Below, piece after piece: positions 44,732 through 53,254 of a DNA stretch of 64,000 bases. The DNA is taken from positions 124,001 to 188,000 of the forward strand of contig NZ_JAEKJA010000001.1 of assembly GCF_016411865.1 (NCBI RefSeq). The letters are read 5' to 3'. How positions within the stretch are numbered: position 1 is the stretch's first letter; each line of letters starts with the position of its first letter. The notes beneath the pieces are model-generated. The model had not been told where the DNA came from, did no database searches, and saw only the letters and a program-made list of their open reading frames with translations. The translations under genes were made by a program, and so were the position numbers. Source of the DNA: Acuticoccus mangrovi. GTDB taxonomy: Bacteria; Pseudomonadota; Alphaproteobacteria; Rhizobiales; Amorphaceae.

Positions 44732-46015
44732 TCAATCGCCGTCGGCGTCCTCGTCGGGCCGGGTGAGGCGTAGCCGGGTGATGCGGTTGCGCTCCCGCTC
44801 GGCCACCTCGAAGCGCACGCCGTGGAAGGTGAAGGCCTGATCCACCTCCGGGATCATCTGCGCCTCGTGGATGACGAGACCGGCCGCGGTGGTGGCCTCG
44901 TCGTCGGGCAGCGACCAGTCGAGCGCGCGGTTGAGGTCGCGGATCGTCACCGACCCGTCGACGAGCACCGAGCCGTCCGGCTGCGGCATGACGCCTTCGA
45001 CCTCCACATCGTACTCGTCCTCGATCTCGCCGACGATCTCCTCCAGGATGTCCTCCAGAGTGACGAGGCCCATCACCTCGCCATACTCGTCCACCACCAG
45101 CGCGAAGTGGGACTTGCGCTTCAGGAAGGCGTTGAGCTGGTCCTGCAGGCGCGTCGTGTCGGGCACGAACCAGGGCGGCTTGGCGATCGCCCGCACGTTC
45201 ACCTTGGAGACGTCGCCGCCCGCCGCCTGCACCGCGCGCAACAGATCCTTGGCATGGAGCACGCCCACCAGATTGTCGGTGGTGTCCTTCCACATCGGCA
45301 TCCGCGTGTAGGGGGAGGCGAGGGCTTCGGCGACGATGGTCTCGGGCGGGTCGTCGGCGTTCAGCATCCGCATCCGCGTGCGGTGGATCATCACGTCGGA
45401 GACCTCGAGGTCGGCGAGGTCGAGGAGGGCGCCGAGCCGGTCGCGCTCGGCCTTGTGAAGGCCGCCCTCGGCGTGCTGCAGGTCCACCGTCCCGCGGATC
45501 TCCTCGCGCGCCGACTGGACGAGCTCGGCGTCCACCTCCACCCCGAAGAGGCCCAGGATGAGGCTGACGATCTTCTGCACCGTCGCCGTCACCGGCGCGA
45601 AGACGAAGACGATGATCCGCACGAGCGGGGCGACGGCGAGGGCGAAGGGCTCGGGCCGCAGGATTGCGAGCGTCTTCGGCAGTACCTCCGAGAAGATCAG
45701 CACCAGCGCGGTCATGAGGAAGGTGGCGTAGACCACCGCCGTCTCGCCGAAGAGGCGGATCAGCGCCGACGTCGCGAGCGCGGAGGCGAGGATGTTGACG
45801 AGATTGTTGCCGACGAGGAGGGCGCCGATCAGCCGCTCGCGCGCCTGCATCAGGCGCGCGGCCGTCGCCGCCCGCTGCGAGCCCTGCTTTTCCTGCTGGT
45901 GCAGCCGGGCGCGCGAGGCCGCCGTCAGCGCCGTCTCCGATCCCGAAAAGAATGCCGACATGGCAAGGAGGAGAACGATGGAACCGACGGTCAGCCAGAG
46001 ATCCCACGCGATCAT
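44732..46015 (-). CDS. HlyC/CorC family membrane protein with DUF21 and CBS domains
   Basis: A 427-residue inner-membrane protein: DUF21 (CNNM) domain with about four helices (residues 1-190), a CBS pair (VSDVMIHRTRMRMLNADDPPETIVAEALASPYTRMPMW and the WFVPDTTRLQDQLNAFLKRKSHFALVVDEYGEVMGLVTLEDILEEIVGEIEDE segment) and a C-terminal CorC/HlyC transporter-associated domain. It may be linked to Mg or Co homeostasis; old names hemolysin or TlyC are misleading. Third gene of aroK-aroB operon, 22 bases after aroB, as in other rhizobia. Confidence 0.92.
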   Translation of the reverse strand: MIAWDLWLTVGSIVLLLAMSAFFSGSETALTAASRARLHQQEKQGSQRAATAARLMQARERLIGALLVGNNLVNILASALATSALIRLFGETAVVYATFLMTALVLIFSEVLPKTLAILRPEPFALAVAPLVRIIVFVFAPVTATVQKIVSLILGLFGVEVDAELVQSAREEIRGTVDLQHAEGGLHKAERDRLGALLDLADLEVSDVMIHRTRMRMLNADDPPETIVAEALASPYTRMPMWKDTTDNLVGVLHAKDLLRAVQAAGGDVSKVNVRAIAKPPWFVPDTTRLQDQLNAFLKRKSHFALVVDEYGEVMGLVTLEDILEEIVGEIEDEYDVEVEGVMPQPDGSVLVDGSVTIRDLNRALDWSLPDDEATTAAGLVIHEAQMIPEVDQAFTFHGVRFEVAERERNRITRLRLTRPDEDADGD

Positions 46016-46037
46016 GTGACTGTCTTTCAGCCTTGGG

Positions 46038-47168
46038 TCATGAGGGGGCGAGGCCTTCCGCGGCGAGGAAGGCGGCGAGGGCACCCGGATCGACGCCGTT
46101 CGACACGAACGCGTCGCCGATCCGATTGACCAGGATGAAGCGGATCACGCCGTCCTTCACCTTCTTGTCCTGCGCCATCGCCGCCGTGAGCGAGGTCGCG
46201 TCGAGGGGCACCGGGACGTCGGCGAAGCGGGTGGGAAGGCCGACCGCCTGAAGGTGGCGGGCGACCCGCGCCGCGTCCTCCGGCGGGCACAGCCCGAGGG
46301 CGACGGAGAGGCGGAAGGCGAGGGCGAGGCCGAGGCCGACGGCCTCGCCGTGCACCACGCGATCGTCATAGCCGGCCGAGCGCTCCACCGCGTGGCCGAA
46401 GGTGTGGCCGAGATTCAGGAGGGCGCGCCGGCCCGCCTCGCGCTCGTCCTCGGTCACCACCGCGGCTTTGGCGGCGACGGCGCGGGCGATCGCGGCGGGC
46501 AGCCCCTCGCGCAGCGCCCCGGCGCCCTGCCGTTCCAGCCGTGCGAAGAAGTCGGCGTCGCCGAGGAGGGCGATCTTGACGATCTCGGCATAGCCCGCCC
46601 GGCGATGGCGCTCGGGCAGGGTGTCGAGCACGCTGGTGTCGGCGATCACCAGCGAGGGCTGGTGGAAGGCGCCGACGAGATTCTTGCCGTGCCGCGTGTT
46701 GATGCCGGTCTTGCCGCCGACTGCGGAGTCCACCTGGGCGAGGAGGGTCGTCGGCACTTGAACGAATGGCATGCCGCGCCGGGCGACGGCGGCCGCGAAG
46801 CCGGCGAGGTCGCCGACCACCCCACCGCCGAGGGCGATCACCAGGTCGCCGCGCTCGAGCTCGGCGTCGAGGATCGCGTCGACGGTGCCGACGAGGCCGG
46901 CGATGGACTTCGAGCCCTCGCCCGCCGGCACGACGTGATGGGCGGCCCGGATGCCGGCCGCCTCGAGCGAGGCGTCGAGCGCGGCGAGGTGGAGCGCCGC
47001 CACCGTCTCGTCCGTCACCACCAGCGCGCGGCACCGCTTCAGCCGGTCGGCGATCAGCCGGCCCGCCTCCGCGATCAGCCCGTCGCCGATCAGCACGTCA
47101 TAGGCACGCTCGCCGAGCGGGACGGTGATCGTCTCGCGCGCGGTGTTCTTCTCCATCGTCTCGCTCAC
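46038..47168 (-). CDS. aroB: 3-dehydroquinate synthase
   Basis: Second step of the shikimate pathway: NAD- and Zn/Co-dependent conversion of DAHP to 3-dehydroquinate. The 376-residue protein shows VVTDETVAALH, VPAGEGSKS, ALGGGVVGDLAGFAAAVARRG, QVPTTLLAQVDSAVGGKTGIN and RALLNLGHTFGHAVE (metal His), plus VVHGEAVGLG. GTG at 47168 overlaps the aroK stop (GTGA); an in-frame ATG at 47156 is the alternative. Confidence 0.95.
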   Translation of the reverse strand: MSETMEKNTARETITVPLGERAYDVLIGDGLIAEAGRLIADRLKRCRALVVTDETVAALHLAALDASLEAAGIRAAHHVVPAGEGSKSIAGLVGTVDAILDAELERGDLVIALGGGVVGDLAGFAAAVARRGMPFVQVPTTLLAQVDSAVGGKTGINTRHGKNLVGAFHQPSLVIADTSVLDTLPERHRRAGYAEIVKIALLGDADFFARLERQGAGALREGLPAAIARAVAAKAAVVTEDEREAGRRALLNLGHTFGHAVERSAGYDDRVVHGEAVGLGLALAFRLSVALGLCPPEDAARVARHLQAVGLPTRFADVPVPLDATSLTAAMAQDKKVKDGVIRFILVNRIGDAFVSNGVDPGALAAFLAAEGLAPS

Positions 47169-47755
47169 TGGGAGGCCGCCTGCTGGGGGGTGGGCTCGGC
47201 CGCTAGGGAATATTGTCGAAGGGCGCGCAGGATCGCGCCGACCACCCGCTCCTGCGGGCCGGACGACGACACCACGCGGATCGGCGCCTCGGCGAAGACC
47301 GGATCGCGCACAGCGCGCAGCTCCTTCAGCTTCGCCCGCGCGTCCACGTTGTGGAACATCGGCCGGTGGGTCCGCTTGCTGATGCGCGCCACGAGAATGT
47401 CGGTCGCCGCATCGAGCCAGATGGCGATGCCGTGCGCGGCGATCGCCCGGCGCGTGTCGGCCGACATGAAGGCGCCGCCGCCGGTCGCAAGCACCAGCGG
47501 CCCGTCCTGCAGGATGCGGGAGATCACGCGCGTCTCGCCCTCGCGAAAGGCCGCCTCGCCGTGGGTGGCGAAGATATCGCTGATCGACATTCCGGCGGCC
47601 TTCTCGATCTCGCTGTCGGCGTCCACGAAGGGAATCGCGAGCTGCGCGGCGAGGCGGCGCCCGACGCTCGACTTCCCGGCTCCGGGCAGTCCCACGAGCA
47701 CGAGGTTGCGGCCATCGAGTGCCTGCAACAGGCCCTTTGGCCCATCGTGTCCCAA
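47165..47755 (-). CDS. aroK: Shikimate kinase
   Basis: Phosphorylates shikimate at the 3-hydroxyl. A 196-residue P-loop kinase: GLPGAGKSSVGRRLAAQL (Walker A), PFVDADSEIEKAAGMSI (shikimate-binding Asp), FREGETRVI, VLATGGGAF and the lid RTHRPMF. No ATG fits the family start; TTG at 47755 has a strong GGAAGGGAGG at ideal spacing and gives LGHDGPKGLLQALDGRNLVLVGL. It is divergent from xerD and cotranslated with aroB. Confidence 0.94.
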   Translation of the reverse strand: MGHDGPKGLLQALDGRNLVLVGLPGAGKSSVGRRLAAQLAIPFVDADSEIEKAAGMSISDIFATHGEAAFREGETRVISRILQDGPLVLATGGGAFMSADTRRAIAAHGIAIWLDAATDILVARISKRTHRPMFHNVDARAKLKELRAVRDPVFAEAPIRVVSSSGPQERVVGAILRALRQYSLAAEPTPQQAASQ

Positions 47756-48090
47756 CGAATCCTCCCTTCCGACGTGCAGAGCGCGCCGCGCCCCGCAACA
47801 GCGGACAGGATAACGCGCCCGACCGCAAGCCCCCCGAGACGGCAATACGCCTCCTGGGGATCGTGTCGCGATCCCCGGCATGCCGATCGAACGCATCCTG
47901 CTGCCGCAACGCATGGGCCCGGGTCAACCTCTGTCGGCGCCTCTTAGGCATCTCACGCGACCGGGCGATGACGGTCCGGGCGGGCTGAGCGCCGTTCGCC
48001 GGCCGGCCGTGTCAATTGTCCGCACCGCCTCCACCGCTCCGCAACCGCCGCGTCCCATGATGGCGCCGACGCGCCACGCCGGGCGCCGCG
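47756..48090. other. aroK / xerD divergent gap
   Basis: A 335-base GC-rich region between divergent genes that must hold both promoters. No protein gene, RNA gene or repeat was recognised. Confidence 0.4.
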
Positions 48091-49056
48091 ATGGAACCTG
48101 CGATGCCCGCACCGAAACCCGCCGCACCGAAACCCGCCGCACCGAAATCGACCGTGCCGCTGCCCGCCGCGGCTGAAGCGTTCCTGGAGATGATGGCGGT
48201 GGAGCACGATGCTTCGCCCAACACGCTCGAGGCCTATCGCCGCGACCTCGTCCGCTTCGGCGAGCTCTGTGCCGGCCGCGGCGTCGCGCCGACGGCGGCG
48301 GGGGAGGGCGAGCTCAACGCCTTCGTCGAGGCGATGGCGGCCGCCGGCGAGGCCCGCACGACGCAGAACCGCCGCCTCTCTGCCGTGCGGCGCTTCCTGC
48401 GCTTTCTTTATGTGGAAGGCCAGCGGGACGACGATCCGGGCGCGCTCGTCGACAGCCCCAAGAAGAGCCGCCCGCTCCCGAAGATCCTGTCGATGGACGA
48501 GGTGCGCCGTCTGCTCGCCACCGCCGAGGAGGCGGCCGCGGCGGGGGTGCCGGGCGCGGCGCGGCGGGCCGCCCTCGTGGAGCTTCTCTATGCGGGGGGG
48601 CTGCGCGTATCGGAGCTCGTCTCGCTGCCCGAGCGCGCCGTGAGCGCCGGCCGGCCGACGATGATCGTGAAGGGCAAGGGCGGGCGCGAGCGCCTCGTGC
48701 CGATCACCGACGCCGCCCACCGGGCCGTCGAGCGCCACCGGGCGAGCCGCGGCGCGGTCACGGGCATTGCCGCGCGCTACCTCTTTCCCGCCGCCTCGAA
48801 GGAAGGGCACCTCACCCGCCAGGCGTTCGCGCGCGAGCTGAAGACGCTCGCCGCCGCCGCCGGCCTTTCCGCCGCGAAGGTCTCGCCGCATGTCCTAAGG
48901 CACGCGTTCGCGACCCATCTCCTCGTCAACGGCGCCGATCTGCGGGTGGTGCAGACGCTTCTCGGCCACCAGGACCTCGCCACCACCGAGATCTATACCC
49001 ATCTCCAGAGCGACCACCTCGTCGCCGTGCTCAACGACTGCCATCCGCTCGCCTGA
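48091..49056 (+). CDS. xerD: Site-specific tyrosine recombinase XerD
   Basis: A 321-residue recombinase that, with XerC, resolves chromosome dimers at dif. The SAM-like N-terminal core DNA-binding domain (AEAFLEMMAVEHDASPNTLEAYRRDLVRF) is followed by the catalytic domain with Arg172 (GLRVSELVSLP), Lys in IVKGKGGRERLVP, His267-xx-Arg270 (HVLRHAFATH), His in LLGHQD and nucleophile Tyr302 (EIYTHL). The first ~25 residues are an Ala/Pro/Lys-rich tail with a repeated PKPAA unit; an ATG at 48103 is an alternative start. No linked dif site or mobile element was recognised, so this is the housekeeping enzyme. Confidence 0.92.
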   Translation: MEPAMPAPKPAAPKPAAPKSTVPLPAAAEAFLEMMAVEHDASPNTLEAYRRDLVRFGELCAGRGVAPTAAGEGELNAFVEAMAAAGEARTTQNRRLSAVRRFLRFLYVEGQRDDDPGALVDSPKKSRPLPKILSMDEVRRLLATAEEAAAAGVPGAARRAALVELLYAGGLRVSELVSLPERAVSAGRPTMIVKGKGGRERLVPITDAAHRAVERHRASRGAVTGIAARYLFPAASKEGHLTRQAFARELKTLAAAAGLSAAKVSPHVLRHAFATHLLVNGADLRVVQTLLGHQDLATTEIYTHLQSDHLVAVLNDCHPLA

Positions 49057-49130
49057 CCCCCACCTCGGGTTGACTTCGCTGGCGGCCGATTTAAGGGTCC
49101 GGCCTCACCCCAACATCCGCGAAGCGTTTG

Positions 49131-50087
49131 ATGCGTACCTTCCTCGATTTCGAAAAGCCCGTGGCCGACGTGATCGGCAAGATCGAGGAGCTGCGGGCCC
49201 TCGGTGACAGCTCCACCGTCGACGGCGGCGACGAGATCACCAAGCTCGAGGACAAGGCCGAGCGCGCCCTCGCCGAGCTCTATGCCAAGCTCAGCCCCTG
49301 GCAGAAGACGGCGGTTGCCCGTCACCCCGACCGGCCGCAGACCTCCAACTACGTCGCCCGCCTCCTCACCGACTTCTCGCCGCTCGCCGGCGACCGCTCC
49401 TACAAGGAGGATGCCGCCATCATCGCCGGGGTCGGCCGGCTCGGCGGGCGCTCGGTGGCGCTTCTCGGCCACGAGAGAGGGCACGACACCGAGGGCCGGC
49501 TGAAGCACAATTTCGGCATGGCGCGGCCGGAGGGCTACCGCAAGGCCAAGCGCATCATGCAGCTCGCCGAGCGCTTCCGCCTGCCCCTCGTGACGCTCGT
49601 CGACACCTCCGGCGCCTATCCGGGCGTCGGCGCGGAGCAGCGCGGCCAGGCCGAGGCCATCGCCCGCTCCACCGAGCAGGCCCTCACCCTCACCGTTCCC
49701 TCGGTCGCCGTGGTGATCGGGGAGGGTGGCTCCGGCGGGGCGCTGGCGCTCGCCGCCACCAACCGGGTGATCATGCTCGAGCACGCCGTCTACTCGGTGA
49801 TCTCCCCCGAAGGCGCCGCGAGCATCCTGTGGCGCGATGCCGCGCGCGCCCAGGAGGCGGCCGCCAACATGAAGATCACCGCCCAGGACCTCTTGCGTCT
49901 CGGCGTCATCGACGCGATCATCGACGAACCGCTCGGGGGCGCCCATCGCGACCCCCTCGCCACCATCGACCGCGTGGGCTCTGCGATCAGCGACGCCCTC
50001 GACGGTCTCGCTCCGCTCGACGGCGCCGGCCTCAAGAAGCAACGCGCCGAGCGGTTCCTCGCCATCGGCCGTACGCTCGACGCTTGA
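49131..50087 (+). CDS. accA: Acetyl-CoA carboxylase carboxyltransferase subunit alpha
   Basis: A 318-residue AccA, which with AccD transfers CO2 from biotin to acetyl-CoA in the first step of fatty acid synthesis. Shows FLDFEKPVADVIGKIEELR, HPDRPQTSNYV, HERGHDTEGRLKHNFGMARPEGYRKAKRIM, TLVDTSGAYPGVGAEQRGQAEAIA and GEGGSGGALALA, MLEHAVYSVISPEGAASILW. ATG at 49131 is preceded by an adjacent TTG in frame. Followed directly by a hairpin. accD is not in the window. Confidence 0.97.
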   Translation: MRTFLDFEKPVADVIGKIEELRALGDSSTVDGGDEITKLEDKAERALAELYAKLSPWQKTAVARHPDRPQTSNYVARLLTDFSPLAGDRSYKEDAAIIAGVGRLGGRSVALLGHERGHDTEGRLKHNFGMARPEGYRKAKRIMQLAERFRLPLVTLVDTSGAYPGVGAEQRGQAEAIARSTEQALTLTVPSVAVVIGEGGSGGALALAATNRVIMLEHAVYSVISPEGAASILWRDAARAQEAAANMKITAQDLLRLGVIDAIIDEPLGGAHRDPLATIDRVGSAISDALDGLAPLDGAGLKKQRAERFLAIGRTLDA

Positions 50088-50107
50088 GTGTGGCTTGCCA
50101 GCCACAC
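50088..50107 (+). terminator. Hairpin after accA
   Basis: GTGTGGCT-TGCC-AGCCACAC is a perfect 8-bp stem and 4-base loop that starts at the base after the accA stop codon. A weak pyrimidine run (AACTTCTCC) follows. Confidence 0.65.
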
Positions 50108-50234
50108 AACTTCTCCACAGCAAGACCAGCGGTGGGAAAGCCTCGTTGAGGATTTGTAAAGGCTCGCCCCAACAGGTTACACGCGAAAGTGGACGGCGAA
50201 TGTTCGTAACGCCCCCGACCCGCGGGATGATCGC

Positions 50235-51689
50235 ATGACCCGATATCTTCTCCGCACGCCTTCGACGACCGCCACAGCTTCCGGCTTGCCCCGCCCGCGT
50301 GGCGGCGACCGTCTGCGGCGTCTGTCCGGCACGGTGGCGGCGCTCGCCCTGGCCGGCGCCGTGCTCGCCGGCTGCCAGGTCAGCGAGCTCTCCACCGCGG
50401 CCCATCTCGCCCCGCTGCCGGCCGGCCTCGAGCGCAAGATCGATCGGATGGACATGAAGGTCCGCTCGCCGATCATGCTGCGGATCTACAAGGAAGAGTC
50501 GATCCTCGAGGTCTGGAAGGAAGACCGGACGGGCAAGTTCCAGCTCCTCAAGGAGTACCCGATCTGCGCCTGGTCCGGCGAGCTGGGCCCGAAGCTGAAG
50601 GAGGGGGACCGCCAGGCTCCCGAAGGCTTCTATCTCGTGTCCCGCGCGCAGATGAACCCCAACTCCAGCTACCACCTGTCGTTCAATCTCGGCTTTCCGA
50701 ACTCGTTCGACCGCAGCCTCAGCCGGACCGGCTCCAACCTGATGGTCCACGGCGACTGCTCCTCCCGCGGCTGCTACGCCATGGAGGACGAGCCGGTGCA
50801 GGAGATCTACGCCCTCGCCCGCGAGGCGTTCGCCGGCGGCCAGCGCGCGTTCCAGGTGCAGGCCTTCCCCTTCCGCATGACGCCGGAAAACATGGCGCGC
50901 CACGCCGATTCCGAGAATCTCCAGTTCTGGGAGATGCTGAAGGAAGGCTCCGACCACTTCGAGGTGACGCGTCAGCCGCCGCGGATCGACGTGTGCGAGC
51001 ATCGCTACGTGTTCAATGCGGCGGGCGGCAGCTTCAACGCCTCCGCGACCTGCCCGAGCTACACGGTGCCGACCCACATCGCCCGCCTGGTGGAAGAGAA
51101 GCGGGACAGGGATTTCGCCAAGCGCGAGACGGTGATCGCGCAGATGCAGAACCGCGAGAACCGCGAGGAGCGCTGGGCCGAGCGCGAGAAGGCCATCGCC
51201 TCCTTCTTCAACCAGAACCGCTCCACCGGTCCGGAAGCGGATTCGGCCGCCGCGCCCGCCGCCGACACCGCGGTGGCCTCGGTGGACGATGCCGCCGGCA
51301 CGACCGCCGCCGGCGTGCCGATGCCGCGTCGCTCGCCGCGCGCGGCTCCGGTTGAGGAGGCGTCCTCCGGCGGCTTCCGCATCCCCAACCCGTTCCGCCG
51401 CAACGAGGAGCCGCCCGTCGCGTCCGTCGCCGCGGTGGACGAGACGGAACCGGCCGCCACACCGGCGCCTGCCGCCGCGACGCCGGCCCCCGCCGCGATA
51501 CCGACCCCCGTCGTGACGCCCAGCGAGGTGCCGGTCGCCTCCACCGCCAAGCCGAACGAGCCCGATACCGAGGCCGGCGACACCCAAGTCCTCGGCTTCG
51601 CCCCGGCCGAGGAGGAAAGCGGCTTCTTCTCCTCCATCGCCAAGGGCAGCAAGGGCCTCTTCCGCCGCGCCGGCCAGCTCTTCGACTGA
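50235..51689 (+). CDS. L,D-transpeptidase family lipoprotein (YkuD domain)
   Basis: A 484-residue cell-wall enzyme. A basic N-terminus and hydrophobic stretch end in the lipobox LAGC, predicting a lipoprotein anchored from Cys47. The YkuD domain (about 80-230) has HGDCSSRGCYAM with catalytic Cys180 and His172, the YafK/murein-endopeptidase-type variant. After about residue 330 the chain is Ala/Pro-rich and low complexity (repeated TPAPAA), probably a wall-spanning tail, and ends with a GLFRRAGQLFD helix. Role: peptidoglycan cross-link or lipoprotein-peptidoglycan bond remodelling. Confidence 0.9.
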   Translation: MTRYLLRTPSTTATASGLPRPRGGDRLRRLSGTVAALALAGAVLAGCQVSELSTAAHLAPLPAGLERKIDRMDMKVRSPIMLRIYKEESILEVWKEDRTGKFQLLKEYPICAWSGELGPKLKEGDRQAPEGFYLVSRAQMNPNSSYHLSFNLGFPNSFDRSLSRTGSNLMVHGDCSSRGCYAMEDEPVQEIYALAREAFAGGQRAFQVQAFPFRMTPENMARHADSENLQFWEMLKEGSDHFEVTRQPPRIDVCEHRYVFNAAGGSFNASATCPSYTVPTHIARLVEEKRDRDFAKRETVIAQMQNRENREERWAEREKAIASFFNQNRSTGPEADSAAAPAADTAVASVDDAAGTTAAGVPMPRRSPRAAPVEEASSGGFRIPNPFRRNEEPPVASVAAVDETEPAATPAPAAATPAPAAIPTPVVTPSEVPVASTAKPNEPDTEAGDTQVLGFAPAEEESGFFSSIAKGSKGLFRRAGQLFD

Positions 51690-51928
51690 GGCGCGGCGCG
51701 CCAGCGGTCGCGCGCTTCGCCGATCGGGGATGAGACGCGCCCACCCGGTAAAAATGCGAGCGTTCGCATGGACGACGCGAGCGCCCGGCCGTCTCCCGAT
51801 GGGAGGCGGGGCCTATGCCTTCCGGATCGGGGCGGGTCCGGCGCGCCCCCGTGTTAGTTGAGGCGTGCTAGTCGAGGCGTGCCAGGCAAGGGGTGCTAGG
51901 CGAGGGGCGACCGGCGGGGAGGACAGCC

Positions 51929-52885
51929 ATGCTCGTGCGACGCATCGCACACCGCTTCACCGAGATTTCGTCATCGATCGCCATGCCGAGGGCGGTGGGC
52001 GTCGCGTGTCTCGTCGTGGGTCTCGGCACGGGCTTCCTCGGCGGCGCCCTCGCGCAGGTGCCGCCGAGGAAGCCCGTGGCGCCGAACGCGGCCACCTCCG
52101 TGGTGCGCCCGCAAGCGCCGTCGGGCGGAGGTTTCCTCGGCAGCCTCTTCGGCGGCGGTGGGGGCGGGGGCGGTGACGCGGCCGGCAACAAGCAGCGTCT
52201 CCTCGACGCCTATCCCGGCGCCTTCCGCTTCGAGGGGAACGTGCTGGTCTTCCCCTCCGGCGAGCGCGTCGTCTGGGACGACGGACGCCGCAAGTCACCC
52301 GCCGAGCTCCTCACCGACGCCGACGTCGAGGACATGTTCGCCTACCCCTATCCCTCGGCGCGCGAAGGCGAGATGGCGCCGCCGCGCGATCACGATCCGG
52401 GGCGGATCCGCAGCCAGGAATTCTTCACCGCGCTCTATGGCGGCAGCGAGGGGGCGGTGCGGCGCAACGTCCGCACCATCCGCTGGGTCCCGTCCCTCGG
52501 CAACGCGGGGCTGACGGTCACCACCCGCTTCGGCATCGACGACAAGCTCGAGAAGGTCTCCGCCGAGCTGGAGCGATTGCCCAAGCGTTTCCACAAATAT
52601 CTGACGCCGCCGGGCGGGGGCTTCCTGTGGCGCACCATCGCCGGCACGCGGCGCCTCTCGGTGCACTCCTTTGGCGCGGCCGTCGACATCAACACCCGCT
52701 TCACCAACTACTGGCGCTGGGACAAGGCAGCGGCGGGGGGCGTGATCCCCTATCGCAACCAGATTCCGCTGGAGATCGTGGAGGTGTTCGAGCGCTACTG
52801 CTTCATCTGGGGCGGCCGCTGGTACCACTACGACACGATGCATTTCGAGTATCGACCCGAGCTGCTGCCTGCTTGCCGCCGCTGA
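51929..52885 (+). CDS. M15 family D-alanyl-D-alanine carboxypeptidase-like protein
   Basis: A 318-residue exported peptidase. An N-terminal signal/anchor (VGVACLVVGLGTGFLGGALAQV) is followed by a glycine-rich linker (GGGGGGG) and the M15 domain: HSFGAAVDIN with His246 and Asp253 as Zn ligands, and HFEYRPELL with His305 as third ligand. Acts on peptidoglycan cross-bridges or stem peptides. GGGGAGGA precedes ATG 51929; earlier in-frame start adds 12 poor residues. It follows the L,D-transpeptidase gene, forming a wall-remodelling pair. Confidence 0.9.
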   Translation: MLVRRIAHRFTEISSSIAMPRAVGVACLVVGLGTGFLGGALAQVPPRKPVAPNAATSVVRPQAPSGGGFLGSLFGGGGGGGGDAAGNKQRLLDAYPGAFRFEGNVLVFPSGERVVWDDGRRKSPAELLTDADVEDMFAYPYPSAREGEMAPPRDHDPGRIRSQEFFTALYGGSEGAVRRNVRTIRWVPSLGNAGLTVTTRFGIDDKLEKVSAELERLPKRFHKYLTPPGGGFLWRTIAGTRRLSVHSFGAAVDINTRFTNYWRWDKAAAGGVIPYRNQIPLEIVEVFERYCFIWGGRWYHYDTMHFEYRPELLPACRR

Positions 52886-53254
52886 CGGCCGAAGGTGTCG
52901 GATCGCCGCGCCCAAGCATGACGCCGGCGGGCGGCGACTACCCGCACAGGCGGGACCATTTCGCACCGTGAGAGCCCGTATCCGCCGCCGCGCGGGGCGA
53001 AATCGAGGGCGGGGCGGACGCCCGACAACGCCGGAAAACGCTGGCGAAATGTACGTACTATTGTGTGCTCGATTGCTCAATTGCGCGCCATGCCGTGCAA
53101 TTCTCAGCAAAGCGTTTTAAGATCGGCGCAACGATCAGGATGCGCTGCCCTCGGCGCCGGCCGCTTCGGCCGACGCACCGCCCCACGGCGGGGCGTCGTG
53201 TCGCGCCGAGGCCGGTGTTCGAGATAGAACAATGTCAATCCATGAGGCCGGCCC
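52886..53254. promoter_or_regulatory. Leader region of the indolepyruvate oxidoreductase gene
   Basis: A 369-base gap with an AT-rich middle. At 53073-53110 there is an imperfect inverted repeat (TTGCTCAATTGC ... GCAATT ... GCAA), a shape that would fit an Lrp/AsnC-type site; no regulator gene is adjacent. No protein gene recognised. Confidence 0.35.

Noticed and set aside
48091-49056. Integrase of a mobile element
   Set aside because: Sequence and synteny with aroK-aroB and accA identify it as housekeeping XerD, and it lies outside the tRNA-bounded region.
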